Shown here one piece after another: positions 1 to 10,615 of a stretch of DNA of 64,000 bases. Position 1 is the first letter of the stretch. Each line of letters starts with the position of its first letter. A program made the translations under genes and the position numbers. The DNA comes from Gonapodya prolifera JEL478 (lineage: Eukaryota; Monoblepharomycota; Monoblepharidomycetes; Monoblepharidales; Gonapodyaceae): the NCBI GenBank assembly GCA_001574975.1, contig KQ965797.1:36167-100166 (forward strand), given 5' to 3'. The notes under the pieces are model-generated. The model ran no database searches and was not told the origin of the DNA. It saw only the letters and a program-made list of their open reading frames with translations.

Positions 1-1523
1 ACACATCCATTTTCACATCCTCTCAAGTTAAACCTTTACAACCCATCTTGGACGACGATGGCCGCTCAGGCACTTTGTCTGTTTACATCGTTAATGAATT
101 CGGCAGGATTGCTGTGCCCAGCGATCGGCACAACCGCTTGTTTGAATGTGACTCCTACGTTATTCTATATCGATATTCCCCATCTTCCGGTGGTGCTCGT
201 ATCGAAAAGCGTATCGCTTATTTTTGGCAAGGACGTGACAGTCCCATCACTCAAAAGGGAACTTCGGCTCTCTTGACCGTCGACATAAGCAAGGAAACTG
301 GTGGAGAGCTCACACAAGTGCGAGTTGCGCAAGGAAAAGAGCCTGTGCATTTTGTTGAGATCATGGGCGGTGTCGTGGTTATCAGATGTGGGAAGGACCC
401 GCTGACGAGTAAAGAAACGCATGGCGGACAAGACAAAGGGACATTTACAACTTTCGATGTTCGAGTTTCGGAAAGTGGTGGTATACTGGCGTGCGAGTGT
501 CGGTCTGGTGACGACGTGCAGCTGTACCCTTTCGGATCTGTGATCGCTTTCCCTCCGAAGGAGACACCCATTATCTATCACGGCGCATGGGTAGCCGAAC
601 CATCGAGGAAGGGAGTGGAAGCCAAGTCTCTTTTCAAAAGTTTGGGAACATTGCAAACCAATGGCCCTCGCATACTCACTCACACCGAAGAAGCGCATGA
701 AGTTTTGAAGCGGGCGGGATGGAAAGCATCAGAGTGGCATCGCGTTGTGGAGAAGATACCCTCTTCTGCGTCGCCACGAGTGTTTTCGTTCGCGATGGGT
801 GTTGGAAACGTTGTGGTGAGAGGCAACCGGTCGCCGAACTGCTCCTCTCTCGACTTAACACAACTCACGGTGATTTTCAAGGGTGAAGAGATATTTGATG
901 TGACGCAAGAAGACCTTTCAGACCTGCCCGTTGTCGTGTGCGACAATGGTGATGAGATATATGTTCGCTTCTGCAATGCTAAACCACAAGAGAAAACTGT
1001 AGCGCTTCGTACCGTTTTGGTGAGTAAGCGTTCTTCATCAAGGTCATGTTGGATGTTAACAAGCACCATTCAGAAATATGTTGAAACGGCCAAGCGGTCG
1101 TCTTCGGTGTGGGTCGTTGCCGCGGGCCATGAAACCCCCGCATTCACTTGCCGGTTTCAGGGGTGGCGTCGAGACTCGAAGGATTCCTCGGAGCTCTTCA
1201 AACGGACTTCAGCCCAATGTGTGCTTGATGAGTGAGTGTCAGCAAACCTTCCTCAAGTGCATCTATCCCAAGATAAATAATCTTTGTCTTACAGCCTCTC
1301 CAAGAAAACGTTTTCTCTCGCAGAGGTTCTTGCCTTCGCGTCCACACTCCAAACAGGCGGCGCACAAGCTTTGTCGGAGCGCCACCATATTGACGTCTCG
1401 AAACTCGAGGACCTTCTCGCTGAAGATGACTTCCCGAAGTTGTTTAAAATGCCTCGAGACAAGTTCGACGCCATGCCCGAGTGGAAGAGACTGCGATTGA
1501 AGCAGGACGTCGGATTGTACTGA
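1..1523 (+). CDS. Villin/gelsolin-like actin-binding protein, 5' partial
   Basis: This is the C-terminal part of a villin-type actin-severing or bundling protein. Exon 1 is open from the window edge to 1231, so the true start lies upstream. It encodes gelsolin-like repeats, with a 'DDDG...V..V' strand near the start and the repeat core 'DSYVILYRY' followed by an 'FWQG' turn. A 63-nt GT-AG intron (1232-1294) is followed by exon 2 (1295-1523), which encodes a villin headpiece: 'DDFPKLFKM' and the C-terminal 'WKRLRLKQDVGLY' match the headpiece fold and its hydrophobic core. The frame closes exactly across this junction. In the family, the gelsolin repeats bind actin with Ca2+ and the headpiece binds F-actin. 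A headpiece on a fungal gelsolin is unusual outside early-diverging lineages. The product presumably acts in the actin cytoskeleton. Confidence 0.85.
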
Positions 1524-1772
1524 TCGGCGACAAAAACGATATATGAGATATAGGATAAAAATACTACTGCTTTCGGGTCACTAAATGACTTAAATTACAC
1601 CGGAGAACCAAGCCAAGATGGCCCACCGGGAAAATGAAACAAAACAGTGTCCACGTACACCGAAGCAATCCAAGTGAGAGAAGGAAGCATTCAAAAAAGA
1701 AAGAAAGCGTCCGCTTAAAAAGCATGTATATGTGCACTGCGAGCGGCCGTGCGAAAATTGTGTTCAAGTCCA

Positions 1773-2744
1773 TCATGCAGCTGCTGCATTCAATCCAGCC
1801 TCAAGATTCGCATCCCTAATTTGGGCCTTTCGCAAATTTTCCTCGATTTTTTTCACTGGGGACGCCGCGCGATCCGGTGCTGCGACGTTCAGCCTCGCTT
1901 CCATGCTCGATGCTACCGAGAGCACCCTCCTCAGCTCGAGCTCCAGATCGAGGGTGTTCGCCTTCCGGAGCAGCGCGAGCCGCTCGTAGTGAGACGCGGC
2001 GGATTCGGCCAGTTTCAGCCGATCGGCCAAGTCTTCGGACTTGATGCGCTCATCGGCGAGGGCCTTCTCCAGGGAGGCCACTCTGGCACGGAGTTGGTCG
2101 ACTTCGGAGTCAGTGGTGGAAAGGATGTTTCCTTTTGTGCTGTCTACGAGCGTGTGGCTGGAATCATCCCGTTGGACGATGGGAGTCGGGGTCGTTTTCC
2201 GTCGCGATCCGGACAGGCGACGACCGAGGGCCACCAGGGATTGGAAGGGAGACGGCGGACGCGGAGGATCGATTTTGGAAGCGGCGGGCGTGGGCTGTAC
2301 GCGTGTCGGGGCTGCGATTGGTGTCTCGAGGGGGTCCAGACCAGTTGGGTCCCCGGAAACTCTGACCGGTGCCACCGCGCGTACCAACCGATTTGCGTAC
2401 GGCTCGCTCGATTCGCTCTTCTTATGCCCGAACAGCGCGGCCACGGTGAATTTTCGGAGCCGAGGCGAAGACGGTGAGGCAGCCGTGGCAGCCTTCTGCG
2501 GCACCCTGGGCACGGGCTCGATCGGATCCTTCGTGGTCAGGCGAATCGGCGGCTGGGATACGACGCTGGGCGAGCGGAAAACGGGGAGTGGTTTTAAGAC
2601 GAGGGGTTCCAGGGCCGGGCTTTTTGCTTTTGAGCGTCGGCTCGTGTCGATGCTCGGGCGAAATGACCAGTCCGAGTCGGATTCTGGGGTCGATGATGCG
2701 TCGGCCGTTTGGATGGTCAGGGTTGGTGGTGTTGTTGTTGCCAT
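1773..2744 (-). CDS. Ser/Pro-rich protein with C-terminal coiled coil
   Basis: A single-exon frame on the minus strand has in-frame ATGs at 2858, 2750 and 2744. I chose 2744 because the sequence after it ('MATTTPPTLTIQ') starts the compositionally typical part, while the upstream 38 residues look like 5' UTR. The product is about 323 residues. The first two thirds are rich in Ser, Pro, Thr and Arg and probably disordered. Residues roughly 200-290 form heptad-rich sequence ('LRARVASLEKALADERI' and onward) predicted to be a coiled coil. I recognise no catalytic domain. Its 3' end faces the villin-like gene (convergent, about 250 bp apart). It could be a cytoskeletal or scaffold protein, but that is only a guess from the coiled coil. 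Confidence 0.6.
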   Translation of the reverse strand: MATTTPPTLTIQTADASSTPESDSDWSFRPSIDTSRRSKAKSPALEPLVLKPLPVFRSPSVVSQPPIRLTTKDPIEPVPRVPQKAATAASPSSPRLRKFTVAALFGHKKSESSEPYANRLVRAVAPVRVSGDPTGLDPLETPIAAPTRVQPTPAASKIDPPRPPSPFQSLVALGRRLSGSRRKTTPTPIVQRDDSSHTLVDSTKGNILSTTDSEVDQLRARVASLEKALADERIKSEDLADRLKLAESAASHYERLALLRKANTLDLELELRRVLSVASSMEARLNVAAPDRAASPVKKIEENLRKAQIRDANLEAGLNAAAA

Positions 2745-3060
2745 GCTCATAAGGGGGGACGGAACTGCTTCGGTTGGGTTCTTGTCGATTGTTCTCCCAA
2801 TCAGAAACAATTTGATTCCACATGATCTGAATTGTATTCGAATTGAATTTCTATGCAAAGGATGGCGTCCTGACTTCGGAAAGGAAGCGACGCAGGAGAT
2901 GATCGTCGCTTGCTGTGAAATGCGACCGAACCATGAGTCCGCGAATGATTAGGGTACTATAAATAGTTAGAGGTACCTTTTCTATTGCAGAGGATTTACA
3001 TTTCCCACGCGCAGATCAAAGGCCAAGTGCCTCAAAGTTCGGGCAAGAGTGTCTAGCATA

Positions 3061-3570
3061 TCAACCAAAGAGAAACCGTATTCTCTCTTTTGCCGTAGCT
3101 GGCAGGCCTTCACCCTCTTCGGGCTCCGGATACGACCGCGCTCCCAGCTTCCCTTCCTCCAACTCCCCCAACGCCTTCCAAAACCCATTATTGGGCCTCA
3201 CAGCGTCCCCTCTCGCATCCACCACTCTGCGCATGGCTTCTTTGAGCGTCAGCCCGTGCTGGCTCACCAGGACTCCCGCCACCACAGAGGGGCTTCGTGA
3301 CAGCCCAGCCGAACAATGAACGAGTGCACGCCCGCCCGCCGTGGACGCCAATTCCAGAAAGGCGGCGGCGGGTGGGATGACGGATGCAAGATCGGCAGTG
3401 AGATCGTCGAGGAGGGAGAGGTGCAGGTGTTGGACGGGTGCGGGAAGCGGGAGCGATGCGGGTTTGTGCCCGATGGAGAGAACGTGGGTGATGCCGAGCG
3501 AGGTCAGCTTTGAGGGACGCGAGGACGATTGGGGTCCCAGGTGTATGTGAGGAGGGTACACAAGAGCCAT
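3061..3570 (-). CDS. Dual-specificity protein phosphatase
   Basis: A small 169-residue, single-exon phosphatase of the cysteine-based superfamily. The active-site loop 'HCSAGLSRSPS' (residues about 85-95) contains the Cys nucleophile and the P-loop Arg of the C-x5-R signature, and the following Ser is the usual DSP Ser/Thr position. The upstream 'DD' (about 54-55) is in the place of the general-acid Asp loop. The helix after the loop ('LKEAMRRVV..R......N.GFW..L') is the conserved dual-specificity phosphatase C-terminal signature. Length equals a minimal DSP domain with no extra targeting region, resembling atypical DSPs. The start at 3570 is the only ATG that keeps the first beta strand. The substrate cannot be told from the sequence. 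Confidence 0.88.
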   Translation of the reverse strand: MALVYPPHIHLGPQSSSRPSKLTSLGITHVLSIGHKPASLPLPAPVQHLHLSLLDDLTADLASVIPPAAAFLELASTAGGRALVHCSAGLSRSPSVVAGVLVSQHGLTLKEAMRRVVDARGDAVRPNNGFWKALGELEEGKLGARSYPEPEEGEGLPATAKERIRFLFG

Positions 3571-3725
3571 TCCATTAGGAAAAGTTTTGTCGCAAGGTGG
3601 GAAAGGCTTTTGGCGAGTGTTTCACGTGAGGGCCACAACACAGCAACCAGATTGCCGAGTGATATATTTACCACGCATGGCGTAGCCAACCATTTCCTAC
3701 CCGCGCTTTACGAATGCACAATCGA

Positions 3726-5307
3726 TCAAACCACCTCTTGCTTTATCCTAACTTCCACCTCCACCTCCTTCTTCACTCGCGGCTCTCTTCTCCCTTCACG
3801 CACCGCTTCCACTTCCACTTCCACTTTCACCACCCCGTCTGGAACAATGCCAAAGGCACCCACGGGGGGTCCCAAAGGCCTCCGAGCGCGAGGCACGCCC
3901 TTCAGATTCACTGACCGAAGGGCACGGGCACTGCCTCCAGCTGTTGGACGAGATGACGCTGCCGACGCAGGCGTGCCGGAGGTTTCCCAGTTGTGATGAG
4001 TGTCGTTCACGTTGGATGTCGCACTGGTGTCAACCCGCGTCCGCCTGCCGATAGTGTCCATCGTCTCCCGAGTTGCAAGGCTCGCACGTCTGCGCGCTGT
4101 GATCCTCCGCCGAGCGTTGCTTGACACAGGGCGATCGCTCCGTTTGCTGTTCCTGTTCCCCGGAGCGAACTCCTCGTCATCGTTTGTCTCTTGCTCGTAA
4201 TCGCCATCATCCCCCACAGGAACGAACTCCTCGTCATCGACCCCGTCCAGCCCGTCCTCCCCATCGCCATCCTCCACCTCCACCTCTGCGATTCTCCGCC
4301 GAACACTGCTTGACGCAGTGCGATCACTTTTTCTGATACTCCGCGGAACGAACTCCTCGTCACCGTCCATCCCACCTTCCTCCCCTTCGCCATCGCCGTC
4401 CACGACCGGCCCCTCCACTTCCACCGCCGGCGCCTGAAACCCCTTGGTTGACCACCCACGCAGCCTATGCGCCGGAACCCACTCCTTCTCATAAAAGTAC
4501 CACACGGAGGCTTCGTGCGAGTGCTTATCCCCCACGACGGGCTTGACACACCCTACGGGGAAGGTTGTGTCGGAGGCCAGGCGTTTCATGAGGAGGTGGG
4601 AGAGTGGGCCGCATTTGGAAGAGGCGTATGTTTCGATGAGGTGGAGGAGGGTGGGGGTGCGGGTGGGGTGGGTTTTGTAGGCGGCTGAGGGAAAGGCGGT
4701 GGAGGGGGAGTGGGGGGAGGCGATGTAGACAGTGGAGGCGGTGAGAAAATGAGGCCGGTCTTAGTTGGTGAGCACATTCAGAATTCAACAAAAAGTGCGT
4801 CTCACCGACAAGGTCCTTCGTCCGTTGCCGAGTTCCCGTCTCCCGTAAATACTCCACCACGAACTCGAGCCACAGGTTCTCGGTGGGCTGGAGCGTGTTC
4901 ACTATTGCGCCGTCTTTGCAGACTAGGTGGCCCTTTCGGAACTTGAAATAACAGTTATTGCTGTTTGCCCGATGTTGGTGCATGTCGATTGACGGCGCGG
5001 GTTTCAAGCATTAACCATTGAATCAGGCCCATCGACACGAAAACAACACGATCGCGCACCATAGGCTCCGCCGCCACTTGATGGACTTGTCGGTCCCGCA
5101 CGAAACGCATTGGAGTGTCTCCCCCCGCAGATTGCGGCACCTGCCCTGCCACGCGTTGATTATCGGAGGCAGCGGCGCGCATTTGATCGGGATGGCAAAG
5201 GGAAGTGAGCGGAGCGGCGGGGTTGCGGTGGGATCGTGATGCGTGGAGGATCGGGCGGATCGTCTGGTGGTCGGCGGCATCGTGTTTGCTGCGGTCAAGA
5301 GTGTCAT
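3726..5307 (-). CDS. GATA-like zinc-finger protein with acidic repeats
   Basis: Three exons were reconstructed by frame closure: 5307-5060, 4960-4806 and 4759-3726, giving 478 residues. Joining exons 1 and 2 creates a C-x2-C-x12-C-x2-C finger at about residues 67-86 ('CVSCGTDKSIKWRRSL' then 'CNNCYFKFRKG'). The 'CGT..S..WRR..LCNNC' pattern is that of GATA-type fingers, although the loop is shorter than the usual 17-18 residues. Residues about 140-250 contain a globular stretch rich in Leu, His and Tyr that I do not recognise. The C-terminal half has two or three copies of an acidic 'DDEEFVP' motif alternating with basic 'RRRI' segments, suggesting a nuclear, disordered region. The likely role is transcription or chromatin; DNA binding is inferred from the finger only. 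Confidence 0.65.
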
Positions 5308-5635
5308 GGGGTATTTTACTGGGTGTCAGTAAGCGTAAGTTCGAGCCATCTGCAGTGGGGGCTTGCGAAATTAGTAGGAGAGGGTCTTAGAATCTCGATT
5401 CGAAATAACAGACTCGAAAGTGAAGGTGCTTCCAAACAAAGAGAGTAATGTCGCTGGCTCTATAACGGCACTCAAAATTACATTCCAGAAAGCGAGGGAA
5501 CTCCGCTGAATGAGAGGTGGAGAGGGGTCTTTTTTATTCACCCGCCCGGCCCCCGATCGGTACCAAAAAGAACCCTGCTCATTTCCTGCTGTCTTCTGTC
5601 TCTCACAGTCACCCCTTCGCTCAATTCTCCCAATC

Positions 5636-7038
5636 ATGTCTCGCTGGTCCCGCCTGATCCGCTTCGAAGCCGTCGAAGGTGCGTGCTGCTCTTCTTGGCG
5701 CTCTCCTAAATTCGCCGCACCAATCCCGTCTCCCATTCACCTGCCATCACACCGCGCCATCCCCATCCCTAGGCGGCATCCACTACGGTCAGCCCACGGC
5801 CGCGTCGCTCCTCCCGAATGGTTCGCTGGACACCTCGAAAGTAATCACCGCGACCGAGGTGGTGGGAGGACCGTTCGAGGGGACGGTGGGGACCCGGTCT
5901 TTCACCGTCAAAAAGGTGAGAGAAGTTGTAGTGGCTTTTTCGGCCCATTCCATCGCTGACGAAATGAGGAAGCTTCTCGCCCCGCTCGAAACGGCACCCG
6001 TCATCGCCTGCATTGGTCTCAACTACCGTCTGCACGCCAAGGAAGGCGGGGTGAGTCCACACCATAATTAAATTTCTCGTACGGCTTCAAAAAACGCCTG
6101 TCTGGTCTCGGTCCGGCAGAACAAAATTCCAGACAACCCCGTCCTGTTCCACAAGTACCCCAACAGCCTCGCCGGCCCTGGGCCCATCGAGCTTGCCGAC
6201 TTTGTGAACGACAAGCAAATGGACTATGAAGCTGAGGTAGGTCCTGTGCCGTTTGCCCTCTGCCATCATTCGGTGTCGACTTAACGTCATTTGGCCGCCG
6301 TCGTTTACAGCTCACCGTCGTCATTGGCAAAGCCGGAAAGAACATTCCCAAGGAAAAGGTACGCTTCGCTTGTCACTTTTGTCTTGGATCCCATAATAGT
6401 GTCAGTGGCTGACTAACGTCTCCGTCGCGACCAGGCGCTCGACCATATCCTGGCATACACCTGTGGCAACGACCTCTCGGCGCGCAAATGGCAACGTGCT
6501 TGGTGAGTCCCCCTTCACCTCTCTTCACAACTCATCAATCACATCCCTCTCACCCTCGCTCGCTCTACCCCCCGCCCCGTCATACAAATACAAAAGCGGC
6601 GGCCAATTCAATTTCGGCAAGGGCATGGACAACTTTGCCCCGATCGGCCCACAGCTCGTGTCGTCCTCGGTCATCACGGACCCGCAGAACCTCAGGTTGC
6701 GATGCGTGCTGAACGGAAAGACTATGGTGAGCTGTTCCGCACGTTGGGCGACTTGCTGTAATGGTGTTCAGCCTGCCTGCCCCCTCCGTTGACAGCAAGA
6801 CGAAACAACCGGCGACATGATCTTCAGCGTCGCCGAAATCGTCTCCTTCCTGTCGCGCGGCACCACTTTGGTGCCCGGGACAGTCATCATGACAGGAACA
6901 CCCAGCGGTGTCGGGTACCCGCGCAACCCGCCCGTGTGTTTGGAGCACGGCGACGTGTGCTCGATCGAGGTGGACGGGATCGGGTCCCTGCAGAACACGA
7001 TTTTGTACGGGCCGACGGTGTATGAGACCAAACTGTGA
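5636..7038 (+). CDS. Fumarylacetoacetate hydrolase (FAH) family enzyme
   Basis: Eight exons close in frame: 5636-5678, 5773-5915, 5973-6050, 6120-6236, 6311-6358, 6435-6502, 6597-6726 and 6796-7038, giving 289 residues. The FAH fold is clear: '[12 protein letters not shown]' (family 'GLNY..HA.E'), '[13 protein letters not shown]', the metal-binding 'MDYEAELTVVIG', 'CGNDLSAR', 'APIGP' and 'GTPSGVGYP' near the C-terminus. The family cleaves C-C bonds or decarboxylates acylpyruvates and oxaloacetate (FAHD1/FAHD2 type) using Mg2+. The exact substrate cannot be told. No mitochondrial presequence is obvious. Intron 2 (57 nt) is a multiple of three without a stop, so a naive reading frame runs through it. 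A broken partial copy lies at 9541-10045. Confidence 0.88.
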
Positions 7039-7425
7039 TTAGGATGGGAAGCGGCTGCCGAATTGACATGCGGCGTGTACTACGGAGTGCCATAAAGAGA
7101 TCCTTTGATTGGCAGCAAACAATAATTATGTTACGCGTCGGACTTCGGAAAAACTTCCGTATTTATTCCTGGGGTTTGAGACCCTTTTGCTCCGCTTTTG
7201 CCTCACCGTACCCGCCAAATGCCTCACGCCACGACAAAAGGCGAGCGCTGCTTTTCCATCCAGCAATTGCAGGCTCCGCTTCATCCCAACGACGTAAGAG
7301 CGGATCGCGGGCTGTTAAGATTGCGTCAAGTCTTCATGGCTCGCATGCAATAGCAAACCTTCGAGTCGACAGGTGGATCCAAGCAAGATCACGTTTCCTC
7401 TCTCTTGCCCATCCGTAGTCGCTTT
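7039..7425. other. Intergenic region
   Basis: 387 bp lie between the FAH stop and the SH3 protein A start. They must hold the FAH terminator and the promoter of the next gene. I see no coding signature, RNA gene or clear regulatory motif. Confidence 0.5.
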
Positions 7426-9229
7426 ATGGCTAGCCTCAAGCTCCCGATCGCCTCTATCTCTCTTTTCTTCCTCACTTTACCGGTTTGGGCGTTTGAGAGC
7501 GCGAGCTCCCAGGTCCTTGGATTGTCAACCAACGCGACTCTTTCAAAACGACAAAATTGTGTTCAAGGCCAATCGTCCTCCTCCTGTCCATCCAGTCTGA
7601 TTTGCGCGCTCGCGCCGCTTGATAATGGGTTCTACTGCTGTCCCACATCATATAATTACTACTGCGTGAGCTTGATGCGATTTTACGTCAAAGGAAAGGG
7701 ATATTACGACCTTGTGTTTGTGTCATCTTACAGTACGCAGCGAGCACCAAAACAACGGGTGTATGCTCCAAGGACCCATGTCCTTCCAATACCTGCGTTC
7801 AGGGACAAACCGCCAATATCTGCCGACAAGGACTGATTTGCGCGTTTGCGCCAGCAGATAGTGGCTACCGCTGCTGTTCCAGCTCATACACCTGGTACTG
7901 CGTAAATATGGCCGACTCTATTGCTTCAGACAATTAAACTTATGGACACTGCTTCACAGAACGCACCATCGACTTTGAGTGGAGGAAATTGTTCTCGGAC
8001 AGAATGTGGCACTTCAGTTCCGCCGCCGCCGCCGCCGTCGCCGTCATCTTCAACTCTTTCGACATTATCACTGTCTCTGCCACTGAGTCAAACCCTTACT
8101 GCATTCTCTCAGTCTCCGCCGCCATCACCAAGCCAAACTCCATCTCCGTCGCCGACAGCAGCTGCATCATCTCCATCTCCGACACCAACCGCATCGCAGT
8201 CCTCATCGTCCGTGCAACCATCCGACTCCCCTGCCAATTCAAACGGTTCCAATAGTGCTCTTATCGGCGGAATATCTGGTGCACTTGCTTTGGTGCTGAT
8301 CCTCGGGGCGGTCGCGGCTGCCTTCGTCTGGAAGCGCAGACGAACCTCCAAGCAACCTCCCCCCCGCACGACCAGCCAGACCACCAGCGGAATGATGTAC
8401 AGTAACAGCTTCCCTTTGAGTTACGCCTCGTCGCCGTCGTTCCCACAACCGGTGCACGTGATGCCCAGTTATGTTGCCATCTCAGAGGTTCCATCGTCGC
8501 ACTCGTCTCAGACTGCGGTACGTCGGTGACGTGACGTCCATCCTGTTCTGCTCCGCGCAAGTGTCTGACGTGCGTTTGAAGAATTACAGCTCATACCAAC
8601 ACCAAGCAGCGGACAACAAGCTCAAGCCCACTGGCTTTTCTTGGAGATAGCCGCCAGGAAGGGGTTACTCGACGTCACGCATGTGGAATACGACGGACCG
8701 GTCACAAACGCCATCGGAAACGTGCGTGTCGCTCAAGACTTCCATTTCGCAATAAGTGTATCGCTCAATCATGTTCCGACTTCCGTTTCGCCTGCCAACT
8801 GCCAACTACCAAGTATGTACCGACGCAAGACGACGAGGTTGCGATATTTATTGGACACATTGTCCGCATCAAGGATGTGTTCAGAGATGGGTGGGGAAGT
8901 GGTTCGAATTTGTGAGAAGGAAATCTTCTGTTGTGTTTTTGCATTGCTTTTGAATGGGGTCTGTCCGTGTTTTCAGGGTCACTGGTGCTTTCGGCATGTT
9001 TCCATTGTACGTCGCACTTCGCAGTAGTTTCTGGAGAATTCACCTCACGCAACCTCAATTTTGTTTTTTTATGCGATCCCATAGGAGTGTCGTCGACTTG
9101 ACGTTCTCGAATGCACCAACTTTGCACAGCTACCCCATGAGCGGTCGAGATGTTTCTCTTGGGCTGGGGAAATCCATCGTCATGCAGGAACGAGACCGGA
9201 TGCAGTCACAGTCTGTTCAGGGGCTTTGA
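7426..9229 (+). CDS. Single-pass membrane protein with Cys-rich ectodomain and SH3 domain (copy A)
   Basis: Seven exons close in frame: 7426-7665, 7734-7901, 7960-8517, 8590-8721, 8814-8911, 8977-9006 and 9085-9229, giving 456 residues. The product has a signal peptide (residues 1-22, hydrophobic 'SLFFLTLP'), two Cys-rich modules of about 50 residues (one per exon; pattern 'CVQGQ..C...L.CA.A....Y.CC....YC'), a Ser/Pro-rich stalk, and one membrane helix ('GALALVLILGAVAAAFVW'). The cytoplasmic part ends in an SH3 domain: 'DDEVAIFIGHIVRI', then 'DGWGSGSN' and 'GAFGMFPL' encoded by successive exons. This type of SH3 is common in early-diverging fungi. The architecture suggests a surface sensor or wall receptor signalling through SH3. 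The ligand and partner are unknown. Copy B lies 1.4 kb downstream. Confidence 0.82.
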
Positions 9230-9540
9230 GTAATTTGGATGCAATCGAGGGGGACGGGGCGAATCGCATTGTATGGAGAAGAATAAGCGTGTCTTTATTT
9301 ATTCGGTTTGCACAACTGCAACTGCATAAAATCCATGATTGCCCGAGACAAATGTGTGTGGTGCAAGATGTGCCAGGATCGAAGTACATATGTACACAGT
9401 GATATGCGGGGAATGTTTGCTGGATCGCTTGGCTGATTGTCACTGCTCCTAACTCCTCGATATGCCTTGGGAGCATGTGTGAAGTTCATACCTTTCGCTC
9501 ACCGACCATTGTTGCTATCTTGGACCCCGCAACAGTGGTT

Positions 9541-10045
9541 GACCAGCGTCGCCGTCATAATCAGACGCTGGGTTAAGGCCTGGCGCATCTGGGCGCAACG
9601 AACAATCACCTTTCGACCCGTAAATGGCAACGGGCTTGGTGTGGTGAGTCCCACCTTCCACCTCTCCTCGCAACTCAGCTCTCACATAAAACTTAGCCCT
9701 TGTTCGTTGGTGAACCCCCGCCATAACACTCGAAATGCTGGACAATTCAACTTAACTTCGCCCCCCATTGACGCACGGCTCGTCGCGTTTTCCGTTATCG
9801 AGGACCCCCAGAATCTTATGCTGAACGGGGAAGTTATGGTGAGCAGTGACGCAGAGACGCACTTTTGCCCGCCTGTCCCAATCATGTCCGACCGACCGGC
9901 CGCTGGCTGTCTCACCCCATTTGAAACCCTTGCATAGCAAGACGAAGCAACGGGCGAGATATTTGCAAGGTCGAGGTGGATAGGATTGCGTCCCTGGAGA
10001 ACACGGTTCTGCACACGCCGTCTCGGTTTATGAAGCGAAGCAGTG
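9541..10045 (+). pseudogene. Broken partial copy of the FAH-family gene
   Basis: This stretch matches the 3' half of the FAH gene at 6420-7038, including intron sequence. It can be followed through the exon-6 end ('KWQRAW' with the same donor context), the next intron, an exon resembling 'GQFNF...VITDPQNL' (here 'AGQFNLTS' and 'VIEDPQNLMLNGEVM'), and the start of the last exon ('QDEATGE'). Compared with its source it lacks the start, the 'FGKG..D.FAPIGP' part is altered, and about 120 nt inside the last exon are missing, removing the 'GTPSGVG' region. It therefore cannot encode a functional enzyme. It lies between two SH3 copies, as expected if FAH plus SH3 was duplicated as one block. Confidence 0.8.
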
Positions 10046-10615
10046 ACGCGATGGAAATATATTGTGCGCCCCAACGTGAAATACCGTAATTGCCCCGTAA
10101 TAATGCGCCGAGAAAAGCACATTCGGTAGCGATAGGGGGTGCCACGAGAGTGGCAGAGCTTATTATAAGGAAAACAAACTCCTCGTGGGTGTCATAAACA
10201 AACTTCTCCAAGGTTTACACGGTTTGCGTCCGGCCGATTACGTGTACTCATCAAGGTGTGCTTGAACCTCGGTTAACAGTTTTCTTTTCTCCAGCTCCAT
10301 GCATTCCCTCACTCACCAGCCAATGCTCAGGCGCTGATATCTTTGAGCGACCAGCGGAAAATCCTGGCTCGCCTTGACCGCGGGGTCGACTCACACAGGG
10401 CGTCGCCTCACTCCGCCACCCCACCACATAGGACGCGGAACGACCAGCATGCGCAGGATCGGGGCGGGTGAGATCAAGTGATGAATTTGTTGCATTGCAT
10501 GCGTTGCTTCACGCGACATGACCCAACCCACCACGCAAAAGGTGAAAGCAGGCAAGAGCGCACATACTACCTCGGTGGCACCACATCCACGCTCTTTCCA
10601 ACCTCCAGAGGCTCC
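10046..10615. other. Intergenic region upstream of SH3 copy B
   Basis: About 570 bp without a supported gene. It should contain the promoter of the downstream gene. No match to the region upstream of copy A stood out by eye. Confidence 0.4.

Noticed and set aside
1749-2952. Long plus-strand frames over the coiled-coil gene
   Set aside because: They are antisense shadows of the GC-biased minus-strand gene and have Arg/Gly-rich random composition.
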